A stretch of 64,000 nucleotides of DNA from Paenibacillus alvei DSM 29 (GCF_000293805.1 NZ_AMBZ01000001.1:462001-526000); one strand, 5' to 3'; shown: positions 18,169-26,965, counted from the stretch's first letter. The notes: generated by a model not told the origin, from the letters alone. A program made the numbers and translations.

Positions 18169-19311
18169 CTACAGGATTGGCGCAAGCACCTTGCCTTTTT
18201 GAACAAGGCAATAAGCGACCTCATAGGTAAGCGGAATAAGGCCATTCTCCTGTTGAAAGGTATCGGTATATGCTCGCTTCATGGCTTGCATCAATGTTCG
18301 ATGGCTCGTTCCTTTTTTTCTGTCCCCACTCTCCGCTCCATTCCCTTGCTCGCTATGAACCGCATTTCCAGCACCAACCCGTCTCACCTGCGCAAGCGCT
18401 GCATGCACGTCTGGAAACGTGCAGCAATAGCTTTTGCTCTCCCATTTGATTGTTTGATCCTTGTTGCACTCTTTGCTATTCATAAGCCATGACACCCAAT
18501 CATCCTGATTCGGATAACACTGGCCTCGCGGAACAAATGGGATCCCTAGCGCAGCTTCAGCTTGACGGAAGGACTTATGCAGTTCCTTCACCGTCCCCGG
18601 CAAAAAGGTCGAAAACGCCAGCATTCCGTCAGGCGCAAGCAATCGAAGCATGTGCTGGACGGTAATAGCTGGATGATTGAACCACTGAAAGGCGGCACTC
18701 GATGCAATCAAATCGAAGGTTGGCTTCTTCATCTGTGATTGCATCTCATCGAGCCATGCCTCGACATCTGCCGCTATGGGATACACCCTGTCAAGTGATA
18801 CTCCCGCTCGTTCCAGCTTCGTACAGGCATGCTCCAGCATCCGCGGCGAGAGGTCAATCAATGTAAGTTCTACGTTGGGGAATACCTGCACTAATTGCTC
18901 TGACAGCATCCCTGTCCCGCATCCTACATCAAGGATGCGCATGGTGCGAGGTATTTCGCCGCCGCTCTGTATCGATTCAGCCGCATGGCTGCCTTGGGGA
19001 TAAGGATGAAGGGATGGATAAGTAGGATTTGGAGCGTACTTTGGAACGGACTTTGAAGCGGATTTAGGGACATATTTTGAAGCAGACTTATGGGCAGACA
19101 GCACAGCTCCTTGACACGCCCCCCGCAAAGGTGCGAGCTCCACGGTGCGGCGAATCTGCTCTACAAGCTCATCCGCCATCACACGCTGCACTTCGGCATA
19201 GCTGTCATACTCCTTGGCATGTTTGTCAAATCGCCGTTGTACGAGCTTTTTGTCTACGTTTGCTCCCTGAAATCGCTCGGTATGTTCAACCTGTTGTTGC
19301 TTCCCGTTCAT
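18169..19311 (-). CDS. bioC: BioC-like malonyl-ACP O-methyltransferase with internal insertion
   Basis: SAM methyltransferase that masks malonyl-ACP so that it can enter fatty-acid synthesis for pimelate. The SAM motif I is MRILDVGCGTGML (residues ~124-136), later SSAAFQWFNH and LLAPDGMLAFSTF fit BioC. At 380 residues it is about 100 longer than usual: residues ~66-122 are a Ser/Lys/Pro-rich insert with four-residue repeats (SASK, YVPK, SASK, SVPK, YAPN), and a second low-complexity stretch follows near residue 345. The ATG at 19311 has GGAGG 6 bases upstream and overlaps the preceding stop (ATGA). Last gene of the bio operon. Confidence 0.85.
   Translation of the reverse strand: MNGKQQQVEHTERFQGANVDKKLVQRRFDKHAKEYDSYAEVQRVMADELVEQIRRTVELAPLRGACQGAVLSAHKSASKYVPKSASKSVPKYAPNPTYPSLHPYPQGSHAAESIQSGGEIPRTMRILDVGCGTGMLSEQLVQVFPNVELTLIDLSPRMLEHACTKLERAGVSLDRVYPIAADVEAWLDEMQSQMKKPTFDLIASSAAFQWFNHPAITVQHMLRLLAPDGMLAFSTFLPGTVKELHKSFRQAEAALGIPFVPRGQCYPNQDDWVSWLMNSKECNKDQTIKWESKSYCCTFPDVHAALAQVRRVGAGNAVHSEQGNGAESGDRKKGTSHRTLMQAMKRAYTDTFQQENGLIPLTYEVAYCLVQKGKVLAPIL
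19021..19095. repeat. 12-base tandem repeat inside bioC
   Basis: Five to six degenerate copies of a 12-base unit (plus-strand types TTTGGAACGGAC and TTTGAAGCGGAT). They encode the four-residue repeats of the BioC insert. Confidence 0.7.
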
Positions 19312-20255
19312 TCCTGCCCTCCTTCCCCATTGATGTGGTGGTAATGGGGGATATCTGTAGACGGTGCGCTGCACCACGTACGCACCGATTGTATCCATTG
19401 CGCCGTCTGCGTAGCGAACGGCGCGTGTCCGGCAAGCGGCAGCACCACGCAACGCGCAGCGTTCCGGCTGCCGCTTGCCGCTTGCGCCCGCTGCTGTGCA
19501 GCAAGCGGGCATACGCTGTCGTCCGCGCCATGCAGCCAGAGAAGGCGCGGACCATCCGGCGCGTCGGTGAGACGCGCCCAAGCCCGCTCCAGGTCGGCCT
19601 GCTGCAAGTAGGCCAAACCCGCATCAAGCCCCGCGGGCGTGAAGTCCTTGCCGATAGCTGCCGTGTGCTGCGCCAGCCAGCGACAGCTATCGGCGCTCGC
19701 GCGCTCCGCCGCAGATGGGATACACTCCGCGAATGCGCAGAGTGTATCCGCTGGCGCAGCTTGCGCCAATCGGCGGCGCATGCGCCGCACGACACGGTCT
19801 GGCCAGCCAGCCCGACCGGTGTCGTCAATAAAGCGCAGCGTCGTTCCCGTCAGAATGACGCTGCGTACAGCCGGCGGGCAGGAATCAGCAGCAATGTGCC
19901 TGCTGATTCCTGCCCCTTGTTCCTTCCGCATCCGCTCCTGTCCAGCATCCGCTTCCGCTTGCCAAACTGCCAGCGCCTCCAGCAGCAGCATCCCGCCCAT
20001 TGACCAGCCGACTGCATGCCACTCTCCGTCAGGTTCTTCCAAAAGAGGGCGGTAAACCGCATCAAGCAGCGACGAAATCGAACTGGAACCCGCATATGAT
20101 ACATAGCGATGTTCAAATTCCGGAAGCAGCTTAGCGAGCCTCGACCATACAGAAGATGACATCCCCCAGCCATGCACCCACAAAAGCTTAGGTCTTGGCG
20201 ACGGTGCAAGCTGTGCATCTCTCCTCTCATTCGCCGGCTCTTGTCTGTCCATCAT
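19308..20255 (-). CDS. Alpha/beta hydrolase, BioH-like pimeloyl-ACP methyl ester esterase
   Basis: A 315-residue alpha/beta hydrolase with LLWVHGWGMSSSVW (oxyanion region), nucleophile GWSMGG, acid LHGADDSVCPL and catalytic His GHAPF. Position between bioF and bioC argues for the esterase that releases pimeloyl-ACP methyl ester, the job of BioH; sequence alone would not separate it from other small esterases. The gene is notably GC- and Arg-rich around 19.3-19.9 kb compared with its neighbours. The ATG at 20255 has GAGAGGG six bases upstream; a TTG two codons earlier is also in frame. It overlaps bioC by an ATGA. Confidence 0.8.
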   Translation of the reverse strand: MMDRQEPANERRDAQLAPSPRPKLLWVHGWGMSSSVWSRLAKLLPEFEHRYVSYAGSSSISSLLDAVYRPLLEEPDGEWHAVGWSMGGMLLLEALAVWQAEADAGQERMRKEQGAGISRHIAADSCPPAVRSVILTGTTLRFIDDTGRAGWPDRVVRRMRRRLAQAAPADTLCAFAECIPSAAERASADSCRWLAQHTAAIGKDFTPAGLDAGLAYLQQADLERAWARLTDAPDGPRLLWLHGADDSVCPLAAQQRAQAASGSRNAARCVVLPLAGHAPFATQTAQWIQSVRTWCSAPSTDIPHYHHINGEGGQE

Positions 20256-20333
20256 GCCCAACCCTCTCTATCTTGCTTCGTAAAATATAACGAATTCAAT
20301 TTTTCCCCAATAGTCCAACGCAAGCTAACCATC

Positions 20334-21554
20334 CTACAGCTCATCCGCAATACGCACGACTGCTTCTGCCGCTGTTGCCAAGTCCTCATCCGTATGCAGC
20401 GGAGACGGTGCAAATCGTATGCGCGCCGTGCCTTCTGGCACAGTAGGCGGTCGAATGGCCAAGCCCGCAACGCCCGCTTCAGCCAAGCCTTCACTTACCG
20501 CTACCGCCCTTCGATCAGAGCCCAGCATCACCGGCACAATATGACTGTCACCTTCCCCTGTATCCAGACCTCCTGCCTGCAATCGCGCACGGAAAAGCGA
20601 TGCCTTGCGCATTAACGCCGAGCGCGCCTCTTCTGCGGCCCGCACCTCTTGCAGCCGCGCACGTACTAGCGCTGCAACGAGAGGCGGCAAACCCGTATTA
20701 TAAATAAAGGTTCTCGCCTGATTCACCAAATAACGAATGACAATATCTTCAGCGGCAGCATAGGCACCGACCGCACCGAAGGCCTTGCCAAACGTTCCCA
20801 TCATAATATCTACACGCTCATGGATACCAAGTGCATGACAGAGCCCTCTTCCTTCAATCCCATATACGCCGCCGCTATGCGCCTCATCCACCATAAGCAT
20901 GGCACCATAGCGTTCCTTCAACGTTGCCAGCTCTGCCAGCGGAGCAAGCGTTCCATCCATGCTGAATACAGCATCCGTCACAATAAGCTTGCGCGCCGCC
21001 CTGCCTGCCCCTAGCGCGCCAACTGTCCATTTCTTCAGCTGATCCTCCAGCCGATTCAAATCACGATGGGGATATCGAATATGTTCTGCACGACTGAGCA
21101 CAATCCCATCTACAATGCTGGCATGGTTAAGCCGATCACTGAACACCGCGTCATGGCGACCGACGAGCGCAGGGATAATTCCTGCATTCGCCATATAGCC
21201 GCTCGATAATACGAGACAGGCCTCCGTTCCCTTGAACTCCGACATTTCACGCTCTAGTGCTGCATGATGGGGATCATGGCCTGTAATGAGGCGCGAGGCT
21301 CCGGAACCGATCCGCAAACCGGGCTCCCCTAGCAACCTTGCTTCCTCGTTCAACGAGTTCCACAGAGCATCGGATATCCATGGGTACAGTCCTAAGTAAT
21401 AGTTGGAGGCTAGATTAAGCATCCTCTTCCCTTCACGCATCATCCAGCCGTCTTCCAGCCATACGGTCTGTGATAACCAACGAAGTCGTCCTGCCTGTTC
21501 CCGTTCCGATAATTGATCCCGCATCCATGACCAGCGATCAGAGCTGACGGTCAT
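20334..21554 (-). CDS. bioF: 8-amino-7-oxononanoate synthase
   Basis: PLP enzyme condensing pimeloyl-ACP (or -CoA) with alanine. Family features: YLGLYPWISDAL, GSGASRLITGHDPHHAALE, TDAVFSMDGTLAPL, DEAHSGGVYG and the PLP Lys in MMGTFGKAFGAVG. The ATG at 21554 overlaps the bioB stop as ATGA; another ATG nine bases upstream (21563) is in frame and equally possible, neither having its own strong ribosome site, so translation is probably coupled to bioB. Confidence 0.93.
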   Translation of the reverse strand: MTVSSDRWSWMRDQLSEREQAGRLRWLSQTVWLEDGWMMREGKRMLNLASNYYLGLYPWISDALWNSLNEEARLLGEPGLRIGSGASRLITGHDPHHAALEREMSEFKGTEACLVLSSGYMANAGIIPALVGRHDAVFSDRLNHASIVDGIVLSRAEHIRYPHRDLNRLEDQLKKWTVGALGAGRAARKLIVTDAVFSMDGTLAPLAELATLKERYGAMLMVDEAHSGGVYGIEGRGLCHALGIHERVDIMMGTFGKAFGAVGAYAAAEDIVIRYLVNQARTFIYNTGLPPLVAALVRARLQEVRAAEEARSALMRKASLFRARLQAGGLDTGEGDSHIVPVMLGSDRRAVAVSEGLAEAGVAGLAIRPPTVPEGTARIRFAPSPLHTDEDLATAAEAVVRIADEL

Positions 21555-22558
21555 AGGGCGCATCGTTCAATTTCGAAGCCCAGATCCTCGATCATCCGAT
21601 GATCATCCGTTGCTTCTTGTCCTTCTGTCGTCAAGTAATCCCCAACGAAGATGGAGTTGGCTGCATATAGAGCCAGTGGCTGCAAAGAACCAAGGTTTAC
21701 TTCACGACCGCCGGAAGCACGAATCTCCTTCGAAGGACAGACAAAGCGGAACATGGCGAGCGCCTTCAAGCAACGGCGCGGATCCAAATCATGCAAATGA
21801 GCTAGTGGCGTACCTGGAATAGCATTCAAAAAATTAACTGGTATCGAATCCGCATCCAGCTCACGCAAGGAGAAAGCGACATCAACCAACTGCTCGTCTG
21901 TCTCCCCCATTCCCATAATGACCCCGGAGCATGGCGACATGCCTGCCGCCTTGGCTGTACTCACCGTATGTACCCGATCCTCATACGTATGTGTGGATGT
22001 GATATGAGAATAATGATCAGAGCTTGTATTCAAATTGTGATTGTAGCGATCAACACCGGCCTGCTTCAGCCGAGCTGCTTGTTCGGGTGAGAGGATCCCT
22101 AGGCACGCGCATATTTTCATCGGCATCGTCGATTTAATTTCCTCGACAGCCGCTACGACCTGATCCAATTCCCGCTTCGTCGGCCCACGCCCACTGGCTA
22201 CGATGCAGTAGGTTCCCACCTTCATCTCCATCGCTTTGCGCGCACCATCTATGAGCGTATCCTTTTCCAGCATGGTGTACTTCTCGATAGGCGCATCGGA
22301 TCGAATCGACTGCGAGCAATACCCGCAATCCTCCGGGCAATGTCCGCTTTTTGCGTTAATAATCAGGTTCAATTTCACTTTGTTGCCAAAAAAGTGGCGC
22401 CGCACCTGATACGCCGCATCCATAATGGCTAGCAGCTCATTATCATCCGCACGGAGCACAGCGAGCGCCTCCTCACGCGTCAATGCCTTTCCTTCGATAG
22501 CTTGATCTGCCAGCCCGCGCCAATTTATGTCCTTCACCTTCACCAACTGCTCCTTCAT
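21551..22558 (-). CDS. bioB: Biotin synthase (radical SAM)
   Basis: Inserts sulfur into dethiobiotin. The radical-SAM cluster motif CPEDCGYC is present, preceded by KLNLIINAKSGH, and the region VDRYNHNLNTSSDHY and the late GGREVNLGSLQPLAL are typical. At 335 residues it is full length. I chose the ATG at 22558 because GGGAG lies 8 bases upstream; earlier ATGs at 22564 and 22582 overlap or precede that site. It follows bioD by 83 bases. Confidence 0.95.
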   Translation of the reverse strand: MKEQLVKVKDINWRGLADQAIEGKALTREEALAVLRADDNELLAIMDAAYQVRRHFFGNKVKLNLIINAKSGHCPEDCGYCSQSIRSDAPIEKYTMLEKDTLIDGARKAMEMKVGTYCIVASGRGPTKRELDQVVAAVEEIKSTMPMKICACLGILSPEQAARLKQAGVDRYNHNLNTSSDHYSHITSTHTYEDRVHTVSTAKAAGMSPCSGVIMGMGETDEQLVDVAFSLRELDADSIPVNFLNAIPGTPLAHLHDLDPRRCLKALAMFRFVCPSKEIRASGGREVNLGSLQPLALYAANSIFVGDYLTTEGQEATDDHRMIEDLGFEIERCAL

Positions 22559-22641
22559 AACCATCTCTCCCTTACAGATCATTATCCCGATATGGATTTA
22601 TCCTTACATTCGTCGCTTCATTCCCGTAAAAATCCCATTGT

Positions 22642-23421
22642 TTATGCCCGTTCCTGAAGCCAAGCTGTCATCTTCTTCATGTGGACAAAGGATGCAAGCC
22701 AACGCTGCCTCCACGCCGTCCAGGCTGCCGTTTCCATGGCACGTGCATGGCTAGGCTGTACCAGCCAAGGAACAATCCCGCACACAGGTACTTCAGCCAT
22801 TGCCTCAATCATTCTTGCATTTTCCGCAAGCTCACGGTCATCCGCCAATGTCGGTGGGCCGCTGAATACGACTGCCAGATCTGTAATTCCTCTTTCCCGT
22901 GCATACTGCACCGCTGTTACCGTATGACTTACTGTGCCTAAGCCCGATGAAGCCACGAGCAGCACGGGGAGACCTAGTTCACGAGCAGCATCAGCCATCG
23001 TATGCGCCGCATTGAACGGTACAGCAATCCCGCCAGCCCCTTCGACTAGCAAAAAGGAATCATCCTTCTGCCGTCTGCGCCCTTCCTCCAGCAAACAGCC
23101 GAAGGAAAATTCAATTCCTGCCCGCTCAAACGCCATCCATGGTGCCAGCGGGTCTTGCAATGTCCAAGTCGCTACCTCTTCTTCTGGAATATGTAACAGT
23201 CCACTCCCCAATCGCAGGCGATAGCTGTCTGCTTCCGGATCCCCTAAGGTCACGCCGCTCTGTACGGGCTTCCAGATCCGAATTCGGCGCCGGCAGATTT
23301 CATGATAGTACGCTCCGATTCCTGCGGTCACGATGGTCTTCCCTATTCCAGTTCCTGTGGAAGATACAAATAATCCTCTTGCGGTATGTTGTTTCCCGTC
23401 TGTATGCGAATGCGAGCTCAT
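22642..23421 (-). CDS. bioD: Dethiobiotin synthetase
   Basis: ATP-dependent ring closure giving dethiobiotin. The N-terminal P-loop FVSSTGTGIGKT, the KPVQSG motif and LVEGAGGIAVPF are all present. 259 residues; the ATG at 23421 has AGAGAGG 8 bases upstream and is 21 bases from the predicted transcription start. First gene of the operon bioD-bioB-bioF-bioH-like-bioC; no bioA or bioW is present, so the pathway needs another locus for diaminopelargonate formation. Confidence 0.93.
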   Translation of the reverse strand: MSSHSHTDGKQHTARGLFVSSTGTGIGKTIVTAGIGAYYHEICRRRIRIWKPVQSGVTLGDPEADSYRLRLGSGLLHIPEEEVATWTLQDPLAPWMAFERAGIEFSFGCLLEEGRRRQKDDSFLLVEGAGGIAVPFNAAHTMADAARELGLPVLLVASSGLGTVSHTVTAVQYARERGITDLAVVFSGPPTLADDRELAENARMIEAMAEVPVCGIVPWLVQPSHARAMETAAWTAWRQRWLASFVHMKKMTAWLQERA

Positions 23422-23437
23422 AGGTAGAACCTCTCTT

Positions 23438-23470
23438 GTGTAAACCATATTATAAATTATTAAGTTAACA
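23438..23470 (-). promoter_or_regulatory. BirA operator (biotin box) of the bio operon
   Basis: On the minus strand TGTTAACTT, a 15-base spacer, GGTTTACAC: the half-sites and spacing of the BirA box used by Gram-positive biotin operons. It covers the spacer and -10 of the bioD promoter. Confidence 0.75.
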
Positions 23471-23476
23471 TTTCAA
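23449..23476 (-). promoter_or_regulatory. Promoter of the bio operon
   Basis: TTGAAA (23471-23476), 16-base spacer, TATAAT (23449-23454). Confidence 0.75.
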
Positions 23477-23515
23477 AAATACATTTTACATGATCATTTG
23501 TTGAAGGACAATCAT

Positions 23516-23550
23516 TTGTTAACTATTGAATAAATTAACATAGTTAACGT
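23516..23550. promoter_or_regulatory. Second GTTAAC dyad upstream of the bio promoter
   Basis: GTTAACTA, 15 bases, TAGTTAAC: a perfect 8-base inverted repeat with the core bases of the biotin box but a longer distance between the cores. It may be a second, weaker BirA site. Confidence 0.4.
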
Positions 23551-23718
23551 TATCGTTATATTTCGATCCCCCCATTCACCCCCATTCCTCTATGGATTAA
23601 CCTTGTTTCACTATCCCGCTTGCTCAGTTGCCCAGTTTGCTCTTTTGATGATTTCCTCCCCTGAGTGAAGGGGATAGCGCCGGCCGCAAAGGATTTACAT
23701 ACTGAAACGATGAGAAAG

Positions 23719-23789
23719 GCTGTTCAACTCTTGCGCAACATAAATACCCCCACAACCATGTTGTGAGGGTATAAACACTGTTGAACAGC
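23719..23789. terminator. Nested inverted repeat, probable terminator after ptsG
   Basis: Outer arms GCTGTTCAAC / GTTGAACAGC enclose an inner stem ATACCCCCACAA / TTGTGAGGGTAT. It lies about 160 bases past the ptsG stop; the T tract on the minus strand is weak (TATTTATG). Confidence 0.5.
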
Positions 23790-23864
23790 ACAGGAACATG
23801 CCTGCGATCCGATTGCAGTGGATAAATATAGCCGCAATCTTTGAGAGGATGCAACCGTTAGTCT

Positions 23865-24050
23865 TCCAATATCCTTTTCCGTGCTGATTTCTTCCGTATC
23901 CTTTTCTGTAGACACTACCGTCTTTATCCGTATCCTTCTCCGTTGATTCTACTGTTTTCCTTCTGTATCCTTCTCCGTTGATTCTACCGTCTTTCTTCTG
24001 TATCCCTCTTCGTAAATACTAACCTCTTTTTCTGTATCCTTTTCCGAGGT
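23865..24050. repeat. 33-36 base minisatellite at the 3' end of ptsG
   Basis: Five to six imperfect copies of a unit whose coding strand reads like GTAGAATCAACGGAGAAGG plus ACAGAAG and a short variable end. The array starts inside the ptsG coding tail and runs about 85 bases past its stop. Because unit lengths (33, 34, 35, 36) are not all multiples of three, copies fall in different frames. Confidence 0.8.
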
Positions 24051-25652
24051 TGGCTCACCCTCTTTATCCTCGCGTCCGATTTCCATATCACGTCGATTTG
24101 CTGCACCGACATCGTCAGGCTTAAGCTCCATCGATTCCTGCGTAATGAGCTCATTAATCTGATGCTTAATGGTTTCAGAGCGCGTGCCGAATATCGCCTG
24201 TACGCTGTTGCCGACCTCAAGAACCCCTGAAGCTCCAAGCTCCTTCAGTCGATCCTTGTTCACATCGCCGGAATCCTTCACCTGTACACGAAGCCGCGTA
24301 ATGCATGCATCGAGGGAAGCGATGTTCTCCTTGCCGCCAAGCGCATTCAGAATGCCTCGCGGCAGTTCATTGGAGGCGGTGGCTCCCGGTGCAGCGGCTG
24401 CTGCTGGAGCAGTAGCTTCACGTCCGGGTGTTCGCAAATTGAACTTGCGAATCGCAAAGCGGAAACCAAAGTAATAGATTACGGCAAGTACAAGCCCGAC
24501 CGGAATAACGAGCCAGTAAGGCGTCCGATTTTGCAAGACGCCAAACAGCAGGTAGTCAATGACTCCGCCCGAGAACGTCATACCAATTTTCACGCCAAGC
24601 AAGTGCATCGTCAGGAACGAAATGCCCGCAAACAACACATGTACTGCAAATAAGAGAGGAGCTACGAATAGGAAGGCGAACTCGAGCGGCTCTGTAATTC
24701 CTGTCAAAAAGGAGGTTAGCGCTGCCGAGCCCATCAAACCTGCTACTATGGCTTTGTTCTCCTTGCGCGCCTCATGATAAATCGCCAATGCAGCGGCCGG
24801 AAGTCCAAACATCATGAACGGGAATTTACCTGCCATGAAGGTACCAGCTGTTAAGGGCACTCCATCTTTCAACTGGGCGAAAAATATTTTCTGGTCGCCG
24901 CGAATGAGCTGTCCCGCCTTGTCCATGTATTCCCCGAACTCGAACCAAAATGGGGCATAGAAAATATGATGCAGCCCAAACGGGATCAGTGCCCGCTCAC
25001 AAATACCAAATATGAACGCGGCCAGCGCCCGGTTCGAATCAAGAAGCGAATGCGAGAAGGTATTCAAGCCGTGCTGGACAGGCGGCCAGATGAATACCAT
25101 GATAATGCCGATAATGAGCGAGGTAACAGCCGTTATAATCGGAACGAAGCGCTTGCCCGCAAAGAAGCCTAAATAAGAAGGCAGCTCGATCTTGAAAAAT
25201 CGCTGGTACAGTACGGCGGCGACGATCCCGATTATGATCCCGCCGAACACGCCCGTTTGCAGAGTCGGAATACCTTGAATCGTAGCATAGGCCGAATTGC
25301 CAGCCACAACGTCAGGTGTAACGTTCATCATGACCTTCATCGTTACGTTCATAACAAAGTAACCAACGATAGCCGCCAACCCCGCTACCCCGTCTCCGCC
25401 GGCAAGACCGATGGCAACGCCAACCGCGAACAAGAGAGACAAGTTATCGAATACGATGCCTCCCGCTTGCTCCATGACGTTCGTGATGACACTGACTACA
25501 CTATTTCCAAGCCAAGGCAGTCTCGCAATCATATCCGGATTGCGCAGCGCATTGCCGATGCCAAGCAGAATACCTGCCGCTGGCAGGATGGCAACAGGCA
25601 GCATAAGCGCCTTGCCGACCTTCTGCAACACGCCGAACGCTGATTTGAACAT
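23949..25652 (-). CDS. ptsG: PTS EIICB, glucose type (PtsG-like) with repeat-encoded C-terminal tail
   Basis: Glucose permease of 567 residues: EIIC (residues ~1-400, about ten membrane segments, [15 protein letters not shown] as in PtsG), an Ala-rich linker, and EIIB with the phospho-Cys in [10 protein letters not shown]. After EIIB comes an extra, highly charged tail of about 60 residues with repeats of the type STEKDTEG, which is not part of the PTS fold. There is no EIIA domain, so the Crr-like EIIA must serve it. Start at the ATG at 25652 (MFKSAFG), 9 bases after GAGGGG; an ATG three codons earlier sits on that site. Unlike nagE and crr it has no RAT or terminator upstream. Confidence 0.9.
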   Translation of the reverse strand: MFKSAFGVLQKVGKALMLPVAILPAAGILLGIGNALRNPDMIARLPWLGNSVVSVITNVMEQAGGIVFDNLSLLFAVGVAIGLAGGDGVAGLAAIVGYFVMNVTMKVMMNVTPDVVAGNSAYATIQGIPTLQTGVFGGIIIGIVAAVLYQRFFKIELPSYLGFFAGKRFVPIITAVTSLIIGIIMVFIWPPVQHGLNTFSHSLLDSNRALAAFIFGICERALIPFGLHHIFYAPFWFEFGEYMDKAGQLIRGDQKIFFAQLKDGVPLTAGTFMAGKFPFMMFGLPAAALAIYHEARKENKAIVAGLMGSAALTSFLTGITEPLEFAFLFVAPLLFAVHVLFAGISFLTMHLLGVKIGMTFSGGVIDYLLFGVLQNRTPYWLVIPVGLVLAVIYYFGFRFAIRKFNLRTPGREATAPAAAAAPGATASNELPRGILNALGGKENIASLDACITRLRVQVKDSGDVNKDRLKELGASGVLEVGNSVQAIFGTRSETIKHQINELITQESMELKPDDVGAANRRDMEIGREDKEGEPTSEKDTEKEVSIYEEGYRRKTVESTEKDTEGKQ

Positions 25653-25913
25653 AGATTTCATCCCCTCATCTAATCAAGGTATGTAAGTACACTAAGTACG
25701 CCTTACCTTTCCCTAGTGCAGGAAAAAGTATGCAATCCGATGTCAAGTGCCATGGAAACGCTTAATAATTTCTTCAAAACAAACACCTCTTCCATATGTA
25801 TAATTTATACAAATCTCATAGTAATGAGAGTATAACTAAGCTATCATTACTAGTTAATATTAGAATATGATCAATAGCACTTAAAATAATTTAAAAGTCA
25901 AAGGAGGCTTTTT

Positions 25914-26066
25914 ATGAAGATTAGAACCAGAATTTGGGATTATGTTGTGGTGTTTGTGGTTATGCCTGTACTGCAGCGCAAAGAAGCCCAGGGATTTTTC
26001 ATCCTTGGGCTTCTTGCAATTAGAGGTTTCTCAATAATCTCCTTAAACGGAAATTTATCCCGATAA
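25914..26066 (+). CDS. Small ORF, 50 aa, with hydrophobic core
   Basis: An unrecognised 50-codon ORF (starts MKIRTRIWDYVVVFVVMPV) preceded by AAAGGAGG at 6 bases, the best ribosome site nearby. It lies between ptsG and the truncated ptsG copy and points the opposite way. The middle of the ORF is a 15-base inverted repeat (25989-26023), so it could also be a transcript that ends inside the frame. Real translation is uncertain. Confidence 0.35.
   Translation: MKIRTRIWDYVVVFVVMPVLQRKEAQGFFILGLLAIRGFSIISLNGNLSR
25989..26023. terminator. Hairpin inside the small ORF
   Basis: AAGAAGCCCAGGGAT / ATCCTTGGGCTTCTT with a five-base loop, one G-U pair. It looks like a terminator stem, but the following bases are not a clear T run. 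Confidence 0.4.
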
Positions 26067-26105
26067 ATCTTTTTTCATTCAAATTAAGAATGCAAAAAGT
26101 ACAAA

Positions 26106-26757
26106 TCAGACAGAAGCGCATTTAAAATGGGCGGAGAGTATGAAACTTTTATCTCTAATACCAAAAGGGTCTAATAGAAGCGAGAAGGTATTCAAGCCGT
26201 TCTGGACAGGCGGCCAGATGAACACCATGATCATACTGATAATGAGTGAGGTAACAGCCGTAATAATCGGAACGAAGTGCTTGCCCGCAAAGAAACCCAA
26301 ATAGGAGGGCAGCTCTATCATAAAAAATCGTGGGTACAGTACGGCTGCGACGATCCCGATTATGATCCCGCCGAACACGCCCGTTTGGAGGGTCGGGATG
26401 TCCTGAATCGTAGCATAGGCCGAATTGCTTGCCACAATGTCGGGTGTCACGTTCATAACGAAATAGCCGACGATAGCCGCCAAGCCGGCTACCCCGTCAC
26501 CGCCAGCAAGACCAATGGCAACGCCAACTGCAAACAGCAGGGACAAGTTGTCAAATACAATGCCCCCCCGCTTGCTCCATGACATTCGTAATGACACTGA
26601 CTGCACTATTTCTGAGCCAAGGAAGTCTCGCAATCATATCCGGATTGCACAGCGCGTTCCCGATGCCAAGCAGAATACCTGCCGCAGGCAAGATGGCGAC
26701 AGGCAACATAAGCGCCTTGCCGACCTTCTGCAACACGCCGAATTCTGATTTAAACAT
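26106..26757 (-). pseudogene. Truncated, frameshifted duplicate of ptsG
   Basis: From [15 protein letters not shown] onward it follows the first ~200 residues of the neighbouring ptsG almost residue for residue, then ends in unrelated sequence. It carries a one-base insertion in a C7 run (26563-26570, where ptsG has CCTCCC), an eight-residue deletion (MKVMMNVT missing) and several substitutions. The upstream 40-60 bases also resemble those of ptsG, so the duplication included the leader. It cannot make a functional permease. Confidence 0.9.
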
Positions 26758-26885
26758 AGAATTCATCCCCTCATTGGACAAGGTATGTAAGTACATCTCA
26801 CCTTTTCCCAAGGAAGCGAAATGTATGCAGCCATTGCCAATGAGGGGACAATCTCATGCTCATACAATCAACCTCATCTACAAAA

Positions 26886-26917
26886 AAAGCCGCCGGACAC
26901 GGTTGTCCGACAGCTTT
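26886..26917 (-). terminator. Terminator of the ROK kinase gene
   Basis: AAAGCTGTCGGACA / TGTCCGGCGGCTTT stem with T7 on the minus strand. Confidence 0.8.
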
Positions 26918-26965
26918 GCCATCTCACTTCTATGATGCGGCATGTATGGATGAATCCATCACATC

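Noticed and set aside
19286-20003. Several overlapping long frames on both strands in the GC-rich BioH-like region
   Set aside because: Only the frame with the full catalytic triad and ATGA coupling to bioC is coherent; the others are Arg/Ala-rich shadows.
25750-25766. cre-like ATGGAAACGCTTAATA upstream of ptsG
   Set aside because: Several mismatches at core cre positions; too weak to list as a site.
25681-25800. Short minus-strand frame upstream of ptsG starting MKKLLSVSMALDIG
   Set aside because: Only 24-30 codons, TTG start; it looks like a signal-peptide remnant but has no supporting downstream sequence.
25662-25900. Search for a RAT/terminator in the ptsG leader
   Set aside because: No GCGTGTTACTAG-like sequence or terminator with T run is visible, unlike nagE and crr.
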